Source: Bradyrhizobium altum (GTDB taxonomy: Bacteria; Pseudomonadota; Alphaproteobacteria; Rhizobiales; Xanthobacteraceae). From it: 45,562 nucleotides of DNA. The stretch lies in contig NZ_JACMYP010000037.1 in the NCBI RefSeq assembly GCF_020889705.1, forward strand, positions 1-45,562, in the 5' to 3' direction. Shown one piece after another: positions 34,364 to 42,826 of the stretch (positions are counted from its first letter, which is position 1; each line of letters starts with the position of its first letter). The translations under genes and the position numbers were made by a program. The notes beneath the pieces were generated by a model. The model had not been told where the DNA came from and did no database searches. It saw only the letters and a program-made list of their open reading frames with translations.

Positions 34364-36550
34364 CTAGGCCACCGCGCTCGCGCGGGCCTCGCACCACTCC
34401 GCCCAGAGTTTCATCAGTTCGCGGGAGAGATTGTCGGCGAAACGCGGGGCGTCGCAGAGCGGCGAGGCGGCTACGCGGTCGCGCAGGGTGCGGCGCAACT
34501 CGGCGAGTTCATCGCGCCGGTGCGTCCAGCCAACTGCCATCGCCACGTAGTCGTCGATGCTGTGCGCGCAGAAGCTGCCCAGCCCCGCTGCAGTGAGGTG
34601 GGCCGCCGAGTGACGGCCGGCGAAGGTGTCGCCGACGAAAGTCACGGTCGGAACGCCCATCCACATCGCCTCGAGCGTTGTGACGCCGGCAGAATAGGGA
34701 AACGGATCGAGCGCGATATCGACCTCGCCATAGGCAACCAGCAGCTTGTCTTGCTCGGTTTCGCCGACCAGCTCGACCCGCTCGCGCGGAACGCCGCCCT
34801 GGCCGAGCACGTTGTAGACCGCGTCGCGCGTGCTGGTCTCGCCGAGGCCGCCGTAAACCATCAGGATGCGCGAGTCCGGTACTTGCGCGAGAATCCGCGC
34901 CCAGGCCTTGCCAAGCTCGCTGTTGAGCTTGGCCGGACGATTGAAGCAGCCGAACGTGAAGCGGCCACCGCTCAAGCTTGGCAGCGGCGGCACCTCGGGG
35001 GCTTTCGCCGGCGGGTGATAGCAGACATAGCAGTCGGGCAGGCGGATCGGCCGCTCGACATAGCTCGCGTCATGCTCCGGCGGAATCTCGACCGGATCGG
35101 CGATCAGGCCGTCATAGGTATCGAGCCCGACCGTGCCGACATAGCCGGCCCAGCTGAGCTGGATCGGCGCCGCGCGCATTGCGAACAGCGAGAGGCGGTT
35201 GCCGGCGGTGTGGCCGGCGAGATCGAACAGGACGTCGACACGGTCCTCGGCAATCTGCCGTCCCAGCGCCGGGTCGTCCATCCCGGATACGTCGCGCCAG
35301 GAGAGCGAGATCTCCTTGTAGCGTTCGCTGAAGTCGTCGTCTTGCCGCTTGCTGTCGGTCTTGTAGCAGAAGATCTCGTAGCCGAGTGCGGCGAGCGCCT
35401 CGAAGGCGCGCAGGACGAGGAACGAGACCGCATGGCGATGCAGGTCCGCCGACACCAGGCCGAGCCGCGGCTTGCGCGCCGGATCCGGCGCGTTGACGAA
35501 TGCAAGACGATTGAACGGCGCGCTCGGCCGGTAGAGCACCGCCCATCGCCTGTGCTCGCGCAGCAGCTCGTCGCGGGTCACGCCCGGTTTGTGCTGAAGT
35601 GCGAACAGCAGGGTTCCGGCGATGCCGGCGCTACCGGGATCGAGCTCGCCAGCGCGCCGATAGGCCGCGACGGCCTCCTCGATGCGGCCCTGTCCGAGCA
35701 ATCCGAAGCCGCGGCCGACATGATGTTCCGCCTGCAGCGGATCGATTGCGAGCGCGCGATCGACATAAGAGAGCCCGCGCTCGAACGCGCGATGATTGAT
35801 CAGGAAGTGACCATAGAGATATTGCGGCAGCGCGACGGTCGGCGCGCTCTCGGCGGCGATCTCGAACAACCGCGCCGCCTGCTGGTCGCGCGCGGCGACA
35901 CCGAAGTTCATGCCGAGCTCGATGATCGCCTTGTAATTGTCGCTGTCGATCGTTGAGGCGGCGCGGAGATCGTCGACCGCCTTGTCGAACTGTCCGTCCA
36001 TCACATAGGCGAGGCCGCGGGTACGGTAGGCTTCGCCATACCCGGCATCGAGCTCGATCGCCTTGTCGAGCGCCGCGAGCGCCTCGCTGCGCCGGTTCTC
36101 GGTCAGGAGCGCGAGACCGAGACTGTATTGCGCGAGCGGCATGTTCGGCAGCAGTCGCAAGCCATCCTGGAGATAGGGAATGCCGTCCCGGGTGCGTCCG
36201 GTGCGAGCGAGGCAGGTGCCGATCTCGGCAAGCGCCGGCGCATGCGTCGGTGTCACCCTGAGTTCCGCGGCGAATGCCTCGCGCGCGTCATCGAAACGAT
36301 CGAACCGGCACAACGCAACGCCCTTGCAATAATTGAAGCCGGACTGGTCGGGCGCGAGCCGCGCGGCTTCGTTGAATGCGCGCAGTGCCTGGCGCCAGCG
36401 ATCCTGTCGCGCGTGCGCCACGCCCTCTTGATGCAGAGCTTGCGCCCGCTTCAGGTCGGTTGATGGATAATTAGCCAGCGGGCGCGCCAAAATTGCATGG
36501 CCGCCATGCCCCACATGAATCGCAAGACGTCCGCTCGAGTTGTCTTCCAT
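34364..36550 (-). CDS. TPR O-GlcNAc-transferase-like protein (GT41, SPINDLY-like)
   Basis: 728 residues. N-terminal TPRs (about 35-340; FNEAARLAPDQSGFNYCKGV and others) are followed by a GT41 catalytic region: LGLVSADLHRHAVSFL, LFDLAGHTAGNRLSLFAMRA, PIQLSWAGYVGTVGLDTYDG, FTFGCFNRPAKLN, LDPFPYSAGVTTLEAMWMGV and GDTFAGRHSAAHL. These match bacterial OGT homologues, where the H in SADLHRH and the K/P residues near NRPAKL bind the sugar nucleotide. It would transfer GlcNAc or another sugar to Ser/Thr of proteins. ATG 36,550 has GAGG upstream. It lies 85 bases from the TPR-GT9-like gene on the same strand, so both are likely co-transcribed. Confidence 0.88.
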   Translation of the reverse strand: MEDNSSGRLAIHVGHGGHAILARPLANYPSTDLKRAQALHQEGVAHARQDRWRQALRAFNEAARLAPDQSGFNYCKGVALCRFDRFDDAREAFAAELRVTPTHAPALAEIGTCLARTGRTRDGIPYLQDGLRLLPNMPLAQYSLGLALLTENRRSEALAALDKAIELDAGYGEAYRTRGLAYVMDGQFDKAVDDLRAASTIDSDNYKAIIELGMNFGVAARDQQAARLFEIAAESAPTVALPQYLYGHFLINHRAFERGLSYVDRALAIDPLQAEHHVGRGFGLLGQGRIEEAVAAYRRAGELDPGSAGIAGTLLFALQHKPGVTRDELLREHRRWAVLYRPSAPFNRLAFVNAPDPARKPRLGLVSADLHRHAVSFLVLRAFEALAALGYEIFCYKTDSKRQDDDFSERYKEISLSWRDVSGMDDPALGRQIAEDRVDVLFDLAGHTAGNRLSLFAMRAAPIQLSWAGYVGTVGLDTYDGLIADPVEIPPEHDASYVERPIRLPDCYVCYHPPAKAPEVPPLPSLSGGRFTFGCFNRPAKLNSELGKAWARILAQVPDSRILMVYGGLGETSTRDAVYNVLGQGGVPRERVELVGETEQDKLLVAYGEVDIALDPFPYSAGVTTLEAMWMGVPTVTFVGDTFAGRHSAAHLTAAGLGSFCAHSIDDYVAMAVGWTHRRDELAELRRTLRDRVAASPLCDAPRFADNLSRELMKLWAEWCEARASAVA

Positions 36551-36920
36551 GTGGGAGGCCTCGCTTGAATGAAAGCCCGCGGAGATTGCTCTGTAGAGAG
36601 TATGCGATCAGACGGCGAGCCATCAGAACGAGAGAGTCCATAGAGCATCCGATGTGGTATTGCCAAGATGTTTTTCGGATGCTGACCGAAAATAATCCCT
36701 GCGCGAAGCCGATCGTCGAATTGTCTATCAGACGTGAAGTCAATCATCGGCGACGGAGACATGACGTCGACGGCAGAGATACTTTCTCGATCGTAGATTT
36801 GTTCCAACAAATCTTGATTGGTGGCAAAATAAACTTCTTCTTGTTTGAAGATTACTTTGCGCTCTGATGACGACGCGATGACGATGTGCCGGTGGTGATC
36901 AACCCCACAGGAACAGCGCA
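36551..36920. promoter_or_regulatory. Divergent intergenic region between the GT41-like gene and the PstS-like gene
   Basis: About 370 bases, clearly more AT-rich than its surroundings (36,590-36,870). It should hold both divergent promoters. A 156-codon minus frame crossing it is judged spurious. AGGAACAGCGCA before ATG 36,921 is the ribosome-binding site of the PstS-like gene. No convincing pho box found by eye. Confidence 0.45.
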
Positions 36921-38852
36921 ATGAAAATGCAATCGTCCAGATACATGCTCGGCACCGCCTCGGTGCTCGCCCTGCTCGCGTCCTCGACCATCACGCCCGC
37001 GAACGCGCAGGCCTCCACCGCCACGGCCGGCATCTACGCTGGCGGCAGCACGCTCGCCTCGGAAGCCTTCCGGCAGATCTTCGACTGTTACATGGGCGGC
37101 ATCGTCGGCTCCGGCACCAGCTACACCGACGGCTTCGCGTTCGCCTCCAGCTTCCCGGCGCGGGGCAAACTGCCGACCACCTGCACGCTGGTGAGCGTGC
37201 CGGTGCAAGGCATGTATGCCGGTGTCGGCAGCGGCAACGGCGTCCGCGGCTTCATCACCAACAATCCGCAGCAGTGGTACAACGGCACGGTCACGCCGAA
37301 CGCGTCGGCCAACATTTCGATCGCCACGCCGCTGCCCGCGAACCAGCCCGCGATGATCGACCTCGCCAATCCGGGAAGCCCGGCGACCAAGTTCGGCAGC
37401 TATCCCTATCCGCGCGTCGATATCGGCCTGTCGGACTCGCCTCTCGGCAGCACCCTGGCGGCGCTCACGACATCGTCGGTCAGCTTCAACCCGACGCAGG
37501 GCTGGACCACCACCGGCGGCGCGCTGACCCAGATCACGCTGAACAGCACCTCGACGGCGTCGGTCGCCTATCAGACGACCGTGTACGGCAATCCGATCCA
37601 GATCCCGGCTTTCGAAGTCAACGTCGCGATCGGCATCAACACCAGCACGATGACGGTGAACTCGTCGGTCGCGGGCGCAGGCACCACGCCCGGCACCCAG
37701 GCCAACCAGGGCGCCGCCATCCAGCTCACCACGGGGCAACTGTGCGCGATCTTCACCGGTCTGGTCACCGACTGGAACGATGTCACCGCCAACAAGATCC
37801 CGTACCTGGACAAGACCGGTACGCAGCAGCTCGCGGCTTTCAATTACGCCAACGCCAACAGCGGGGGAACGCTGCAGGCCTATTCGAGTTCGTCGCTGCC
37901 GATCAAGATCGTGTACCGCGGCGATGGCAGCGGCACGAGCTTCATCCTGACCAACTATCTCAAGGCGGTCTGCCCGCTGCTCGATTCCACCGGCGCGTTC
38001 GGCTACACCTCGATCTTCAACACCACGACCCTGCCGAGCACGTCCTTCAGCAACCTGATCACCCGTATCAACGCCGTCCGCGGCGCGGGTGGCTGGAACA
38101 ACACGACGGCGACAAACGCCTGGGTCCCCGCAACCGGCAGCGGTGGCGTGGCATCGGCCATCAGCACCAGCAGCGGCAATGCAGGCCGCATCGGATATGT
38201 CAGCGCCGACTTCACCCAGCCCTACACCACCCAGGTTGGGACCATCGCCGCGCCGCTCTCGGCAGCGCTGCAGAACGAGCAGCTCCGCAGCGCGGGAACC
38301 TACGTTCCGAACAACTCGGTGACCCCGCCGGCCACCCGTCCGGCGAACTTGACGTTCATCGCGCCGACGCCGGCTGGCGCCAACGCCGCATGGGGTGACA
38401 CCAGGCTCAAGACGCCGTCCACGACCTGGACCTGGAACGACTACAACATCTATGCCAACGTGTTCGGCGCCGTCACCCAGTCCGGCGTGACCGTGACGGG
38501 CCTGCCGGTGTTGCCGCTCACGAACAGGCTGAACGCCTATCCGCTCAGCGGCACCACCTTCCTCGACCTGTATAGCTGCTACAACGTCCAGGCCGACTCC
38601 AACCGCGTCACCAACCTCGTCAACTTCCTGACGACGTACATTGCCGGCGCCGATTCCGGCGATGGCAACTTTGATCCGGATGTCTCGGCGGTGGTCCAGA
38701 ACGCAGGCTTCCACCTGGTTCCGGTCAATTATGCCCAGAACATCAAGAAGCAGTACTGGGGCTCCCTGACGACCGCCATCTTCGCCGCGGCCGCCACCCA
38801 GGCGAACGGCTGCCTGAACGTCGCCAACGGCGCCAGCGGCGGCGCCAAGTAA
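36921..38852 (+). CDS. PstS-like secreted substrate-binding protein, candidate type II secretion cargo
   Basis: 643 residues with a Sec signal peptide (MKMQSSRYMLGTASVLALLA ... ANAQA, cleavage near residue 30). The body shows the PstS/PBP2-type phosphate-binding fold: GIYAGGSTLASEAFRQIFD (strand 1 with GGST), LSDSPLG, IPAFEVNVAIGI, LTTGQLCAIFTGLVTDWND and IVYRGDGSGTSFILTNYL, where GDGSGT resembles the anion-binding loop of PstS. It is almost twice as long as PstS, rich in Thr, Ser, Asn and Ala, with no lipobox. No pst transporter genes lie nearby. PstS/DING-type proteins are known cargo of Hxc-like type II systems. Flanked downstream by gspG. Confidence 0.8.
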   Translation: MKMQSSRYMLGTASVLALLASSTITPANAQASTATAGIYAGGSTLASEAFRQIFDCYMGGIVGSGTSYTDGFAFASSFPARGKLPTTCTLVSVPVQGMYAGVGSGNGVRGFITNNPQQWYNGTVTPNASANISIATPLPANQPAMIDLANPGSPATKFGSYPYPRVDIGLSDSPLGSTLAALTTSSVSFNPTQGWTTTGGALTQITLNSTSTASVAYQTTVYGNPIQIPAFEVNVAIGINTSTMTVNSSVAGAGTTPGTQANQGAAIQLTTGQLCAIFTGLVTDWNDVTANKIPYLDKTGTQQLAAFNYANANSGGTLQAYSSSSLPIKIVYRGDGSGTSFILTNYLKAVCPLLDSTGAFGYTSIFNTTTLPSTSFSNLITRINAVRGAGGWNNTTATNAWVPATGSGGVASAISTSSGNAGRIGYVSADFTQPYTTQVGTIAAPLSAALQNEQLRSAGTYVPNNSVTPPATRPANLTFIAPTPAGANAAWGDTRLKTPSTTWTWNDYNIYANVFGAVTQSGVTVTGLPVLPLTNRLNAYPLSGTTFLDLYSCYNVQADSNRVTNLVNFLTTYIAGADSGDGNFDPDVSAVVQNAGFHLVPVNYAQNIKKQYWGSLTTAIFAAAATQANGCLNVANGASGGAK

Positions 38853-38868
38853 AGCGACGCGGTTGCGG

Positions 38869-38892
38869 GTGGCGCAATCCCGGTTGCGCCAC
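38869..38892. terminator. Hairpin after the PstS-like gene (first of two)
   Basis: GTGGCGCAA and TTGCGCCAC form a perfect 9-bp stem with a 6-base loop, 17 bases after the stop. Confidence 0.5.
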
Positions 38893-38921
38893 GCCGGGAC
38901 AGTGCCGAACACATGACGCGA

Positions 38922-38946
38922 CCGGGCGCCTCTTCGAGGCGCCCGG
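38922..38946 (+). terminator. Strong hairpin after the PstS-like gene (second of two)
   Basis: CCGGGCGCCTC and GAGGCGCCCGG form a perfect 11-bp stem with loop TTC, followed by an AT-rich stretch (AATTATT). Likely terminator, or a partial attenuator, between the PstS-like gene and gspG. Confidence 0.65.
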
Positions 38947-39014
38947 AATTATTCGCTGGGCGCCGACAACAACCGTGACGGCTCTCGACCTTGAAGCTCA
39001 CCGGACAAACAACG

Positions 39015-39509
39015 ATGCCGAAGCAAAATGCCATCCTGACTTCGCGGCGTATCGGCCGGAACACGACGCGGCAGAGCGAGCGGGGATTCACGCTTGTCGA
39101 GATGCTGGTCGTCATCGCCATCATCGGCTTGATCATGGGATTGGTGGGCCCACGCGTGCTGAGTTACCTGAGTGAATCGAAGGTCAAGGCCGCCAAGATC
39201 CAGATGCGGAGCTTCGCGAGCGCGCTCGACCTGTTCCAGCTCGATACCGGCCGTTACCCGTCGACTGCGGAGGGGCTCACGGCGCTGGTGCAGCGGACGT
39301 CAGGCGCTGCCAACTGGAACGGTCCCTACCTCAAGGGCGGTATGGTTCCAAATGACCCATGGAGCCATCCTTATATCTATCGGGCGCCCGGCGAACATGA
39401 TGCCTACGATATCCTCTCCTATGGCTCCGATGGCCAGGAGGGAGGCAGTGGGACTGCGGGAGACATCTCGTTGGAGAAGCTGACCAGCGCCGCTAGCAAC
39501 GAGCAATGA
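39015..39509 (+). CDS. gspG: Type II secretion major pseudopilin GspG
   Basis: 164 residues from ATG 39,015. A ~24-residue basic leader ends in RQSERG/FTLVEMLVVIAIIG, the prepilin peptidase site. Helix then LDLFQLDTGRYPSTAEGLTA, YLKGGMVPNDPWSHPYIYRA and SYGSDGQEGG, the calcium-binding loop region of GspG. GspG forms the pseudopilus shaft. It stands apart from the other gsp genes, on the opposite strand and directly behind the PstS-like gene. A longer start (TTG 38,991) is less likely. Confidence 0.93.
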   Translation: MPKQNAILTSRRIGRNTTRQSERGFTLVEMLVVIAIIGLIMGLVGPRVLSYLSESKVKAAKIQMRSFASALDLFQLDTGRYPSTAEGLTALVQRTSGAANWNGPYLKGGMVPNDPWSHPYIYRAPGEHDAYDILSYGSDGQEGGSGTAGDISLEKLTSAASNEQ

Positions 39510-39647
39510 CGTTGCCTGCGATCACGCGTGAGCCTCGTGAGCGAGCGAGCTGTGATGATCGCGATCGGGAGGCCGAGAAGCGGGCGCAGTCCGGTCTCGA
39601 TGCACGCCACATCGGCGCGCTCGACGAACTCTTCCGCGGAAACCGCC

Positions 39648-40400
39648 TTACCTCTTCTGCCAAGGCAGCGCGTGCGCCCCGGGTTTGCCCGCCGCCTCAC
39701 GCGTGCGCTGATCGGCCCCCTGCGATCTCGTTGTTCCGTCTTCCGGCTGATGATCGAGCCCCGCAAGCCAGCGACCGTCAGGCGACGTTGGCGGCGGGGC
39801 GCGGCGTCCTGGCCGATCGGTCATGATGGCGCCCATGGCGCGCAGATCGTCGGGCGTCAGCCACGCGATCTCGTGGGCGTGCGTCGCCAGCATCTGTCCG
39901 ATGATGCGCGGCGGCACGCCGAACCCGCTTGCGATACGCGCCATGGCGATGGTCGCCTCTTCAGTTTGCGCAGTCTCGTGGCCGAACTTATCGGACACGC
40001 CGTGGACGCCGATCGCGGCCTCATAGCTTGCGAATTTTTCGTTTCCAGCCGCGAACACGATGAAGCAGGCCGATGCGCAGCGCGATCCGGCCGCAACGAT
40101 GGTCGGCAGCTTCGCCCTGCGGATCAGGCCGGCGAGATTGACCGCCTCGGCGAGGCTGCCGCCCGGTGAATCGAGCCGTACGGCCGAGATCAGGCGGTTG
40201 CCGTCATTGGCTGCCTTGATCAGTGTTTCCGCCGTCTCCGTGTCGCCTTGGGCGACATCGCCGCTGAGCGCGATGATGGTGACGTCGCCTTTGAGAGTCA
40301 CGCTGCTCAGCTCGGCGGCGGTCGCGGCCGTGCTGAAGATGGCTGCTCCCAGGACCCGCAGCATGGATGACACCATCGCCATCGGCGGCCTCGGTCTCAT
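39648..40400 (-). CDS. Periplasmic ClpP-like serine protease
   Basis: 250 residues. A hydrophobic N-terminus (MVSSMLRVLGAAIFSTAATA) looks like a signal peptide. The ClpP/crotonase-type core includes VRLDSPGGSLAEAVNLAGLI (oxyanion glycines), AAGSRCASACFIVFAAG, where the Ser of CASAC is the likely nucleophile, and AAIGVHGVS for the catalytic His. A proline- and arginine-rich tail follows. Its ATG overlaps the stop of gspD as ATGA (40,397-40,400), so it belongs to the secretin operon. It may mature or degrade exported proteins; no protease gene of this kind is a standard gsp component. Confidence 0.75.
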   Translation of the reverse strand: MRPRPPMAMVSSMLRVLGAAIFSTAATAAELSSVTLKGDVTIIALSGDVAQGDTETAETLIKAANDGNRLISAVRLDSPGGSLAEAVNLAGLIRRAKLPTIVAAGSRCASACFIVFAAGNEKFASYEAAIGVHGVSDKFGHETAQTEEATIAMARIASGFGVPPRIIGQMLATHAHEIAWLTPDDLRAMGAIMTDRPGRRAPPPTSPDGRWLAGLDHQPEDGTTRSQGADQRTREAAGKPGAHALPWQKR

Positions 40401-42826
40401 TTGCGCGCGACGGATGGCGGTGCCGCGCCCGGCGCATCGAAGGTCGAGGGTGCGCGCCGCATGCTGTCGAGGCGCTCGCGGAATTCCTCGGCCACCACCT
40501 GGGCGTCGTGGCCGTTGCGCACCAGCTTCGTCGTGACGAACACGATGATCTCGGAGCGGAGCTTGGTGTCGCTCTTCTGACTGAGCAGGTCGCCGAGATA
40601 TTTGATCTGGTTGAGGCCGGGAAGTCCGGCGACCGAGCGCTCGTCGTCCTCCTTGATGAGACCGCCGAGCAGCACGGTCTGGCCGCTGCTGGTGCCGACG
40701 GTCGAATGGATCCGCCGCTGCGAGATCGTGGGCGTCAGGTTCTGGGCGCTCGCGCCGCCCGGATTGACGACATTGGAGACCTCCTGCTCGATCTCGAGCT
40801 CGATCGATCCGTTCGGATGCACATGCGGCAGAACCTTCAGGATGATGCCGGTGTTCTGCCTGCTGATGCTGCTCACCACATTGAGGCCGGTGACGGTGCT
40901 GCCGGTCGAGATCGGCACCTGGTCGCCGACCTCGAGGATCGCCGGCTCGTTGTCGGAGACCACGAGCGATGGAGCCGACAGCACCTTGACGGTGGTCAGG
41001 GTGGACAGCGCGTTGAGCACCAGCTTGGGATTGGCTTCGGCACCGAGCAGCAGGTTGAATCCGGGCAGCACGCGTGCGAGCAGGGCGGTCTGGGCGGCGG
41101 ATTGCGCGGCGCCGAACAGGCCCACCGATCCCTTGTCGGGGCCGGCGCCGGCATTGGCGCTGGTCAGATAGGCCTGCACGCCATACTGTAGCTGGTCGGT
41201 GAGCGTGACCTCGGCGACCATGGCATCGACGGCGACTTGCAGCCGCGGCCGATCCAGCGACTCGATCGCCCGCTCGATCACGAGGTAATCTTCCTGGTTG
41301 GAATAGACCATGATCGCGTTGGTCGATTTGTCGGCGGTGACACGAACATTCTGAAATATGCCGCGCGGAAGCGAGCCCAGCCCAGTCCCGCCGCCGCCGG
41401 GTCCCGCAATATCCTGGTCGTCGTCCTTGCGATCGGAGAATCCGACCTGGGCCGCGCCGCTGCGATTGGCGGTGCCGGAATTGTCGGTGCTGCCCTGGGT
41501 GGTCGTCGCCGGATTGTTGCTGCTGCTGAGCGTGCCGGCACCGAGCGAGTCGATACGCGATGTCGTTCCGCTCTGACCGGGCGCGGTCGGACTGCTCTGG
41601 CTGTCACCGGCCGATTGCGAGCTGCGGCCGACGAACATCTCGTTGAGGATGCGGGCAATGCTACGCGCGTTGCCGAAGCGCAGGCTGTAGACCCGCACCG
41701 TCGTGCCGGTGGGATCGGAGCGGTCTAGCCGCCGCACCCATTGGGTGGCGCGTTCCAGCACCTTGCTGTTCTTGCTCACCGCCAGCACCGCGTTCATGCG
41801 CGACACCGGCTGAAACTTGATCACGCCCTGTCCCTGTCCGCCGTCGGCGGTGTCGAAGACTTTCTCGAGCTCGCGAATCATGGTCTCGGGCGCGGTCGAC
41901 TTCAGCGGATAGAGCCCGACCGACTGATTGCGCAGCCACTCCACATCGAGCGTGCCGATGACGCCGAGCGCCGCCTGGCGCTCGGAGGCGGTGCCCTGGA
42001 TCAACAGCACGTTGCGGGCCTGATCGACGCGCACGGCGCCGGGGCGCGACAGGAAGCTTTCCGCGGTCTTGCCGATCGCGGCAGCAGAGACAAAGCGCAA
42101 TGGTACGATCGAGACGCCATAGCCGGGCTGTCCGGCGCCGACTACCGAGACGCCGGCGCCCGCGGCCTCCGGCAGCGGCACGATGCGGATCAGATTGTCT
42201 TCACGCAGCAGCGCCGCATTCGACATTCGCAGCACGCTCTCGAAGATCGGCAACACGTCCTTGCGCGGAATCCGCTGTGCGGAGGCCAGCGTGATCACGC
42301 CCTGCACCCGCGGGTCGACGACGTAGTTCATTCCAAGGCTGTCACCAATCACGGATTTCACCACCGTCGGAATATCGGCATTGTCAAAATTCAGCTCGAT
42401 GCCGCCGCCCTCGGTGACGACGTCGCTGTCGACGACGTTCGCCAACCGGGTCGTCGCCGTTGTGGCGGCGTCGCGTTGCGTCGGTGCCGGCGCGAGATCC
42501 TGATCGGCGCCGGGAAACACCATCGGCTGCGTGCGCGCGGATGCCGTTGCGGCGGAGGAGGTCCCGCCGACCGGGCCGTTCCAGCGCGCGCGCAAGTCGG
42601 CATCGCGGATCGGGTCGGTCACCTGGTCGCGGCCAGGCAAATCGATGCCCTTGTCCATCATGCAGCCGCCGAGCAGGCCGGCGAACGCAAGCCAGGTGCC
42701 GGTCACTGCGCCAACCGGCGCCATGCGCGAGAGGCAGAACGGTTGGAGACGTTGCTCGACCAGTCCCTCTTGTCCGCCTCGCGGGGATGCCGCGGTGTCA
42801 CCGGCAGATCGGTTGTCAATGCGCAT
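40397..42826 (-). CDS. gspD: Type II secretion outer-membrane secretin GspD
   Basis: 809 residues from ATG 42,826. Signal sequence with a lipobox-like LAFAGLLGGC suggests a lipoprotein secretin. N0 domain: IELNFDNADIPTVVKSVIGD. N1-N3 follow: GVITLASAQRIPRKDVLPIF, VYSLRFGNARSIARILNEMF and VTADKSTNAIMVYSNQEDYL. A Ser/Gly/Asn-rich insert of about 90 residues lies inside N3. The secretin core includes VLSAPSLVVSDNEPAILEVG, then ISTGSTVTGLN, and GQTVLLGGLIKED. Forms the outer-membrane channel. Overlaps the phosphatase-like gene by 11 bases and the ClpP-like gene by 4. A longer start (42,910) lies inside the upstream gene. Confidence 0.93.
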   Translation of the reverse strand: MRIDNRSAGDTAASPRGGQEGLVEQRLQPFCLSRMAPVGAVTGTWLAFAGLLGGCMMDKGIDLPGRDQVTDPIRDADLRARWNGPVGGTSSAATASARTQPMVFPGADQDLAPAPTQRDAATTATTRLANVVDSDVVTEGGGIELNFDNADIPTVVKSVIGDSLGMNYVVDPRVQGVITLASAQRIPRKDVLPIFESVLRMSNAALLREDNLIRIVPLPEAAGAGVSVVGAGQPGYGVSIVPLRFVSAAAIGKTAESFLSRPGAVRVDQARNVLLIQGTASERQAALGVIGTLDVEWLRNQSVGLYPLKSTAPETMIRELEKVFDTADGGQGQGVIKFQPVSRMNAVLAVSKNSKVLERATQWVRRLDRSDPTGTTVRVYSLRFGNARSIARILNEMFVGRSSQSAGDSQSSPTAPGQSGTTSRIDSLGAGTLSSSNNPATTTQGSTDNSGTANRSGAAQVGFSDRKDDDQDIAGPGGGGTGLGSLPRGIFQNVRVTADKSTNAIMVYSNQEDYLVIERAIESLDRPRLQVAVDAMVAEVTLTDQLQYGVQAYLTSANAGAGPDKGSVGLFGAAQSAAQTALLARVLPGFNLLLGAEANPKLVLNALSTLTTVKVLSAPSLVVSDNEPAILEVGDQVPISTGSTVTGLNVVSSISRQNTGIILKVLPHVHPNGSIELEIEQEVSNVVNPGGASAQNLTPTISQRRIHSTVGTSSGQTVLLGGLIKEDDERSVAGLPGLNQIKYLGDLLSQKSDTKLRSEIIVFVTTKLVRNGHDAQVVAEEFRERLDSMRRAPSTFDAPGAAPPSVARK

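Noticed and set aside
34220..35956. 578-codon plus-strand frame
   Set aside because: Antisense to the GT41-like gene; no recognisable domain.
36451..36921. 156-codon minus frame over the AT-rich intergenic region
   Set aside because: Overlaps the start of the GT41-like gene out of frame and covers the likely promoters; no ribosome-binding site or family.
36852..38912. 686-codon open frame on the minus strand
   Set aside because: Antisense shadow of the PstS-like gene; Arg/Gly/Val-rich, no signal peptide or domain. High GC keeps antisense frames open.
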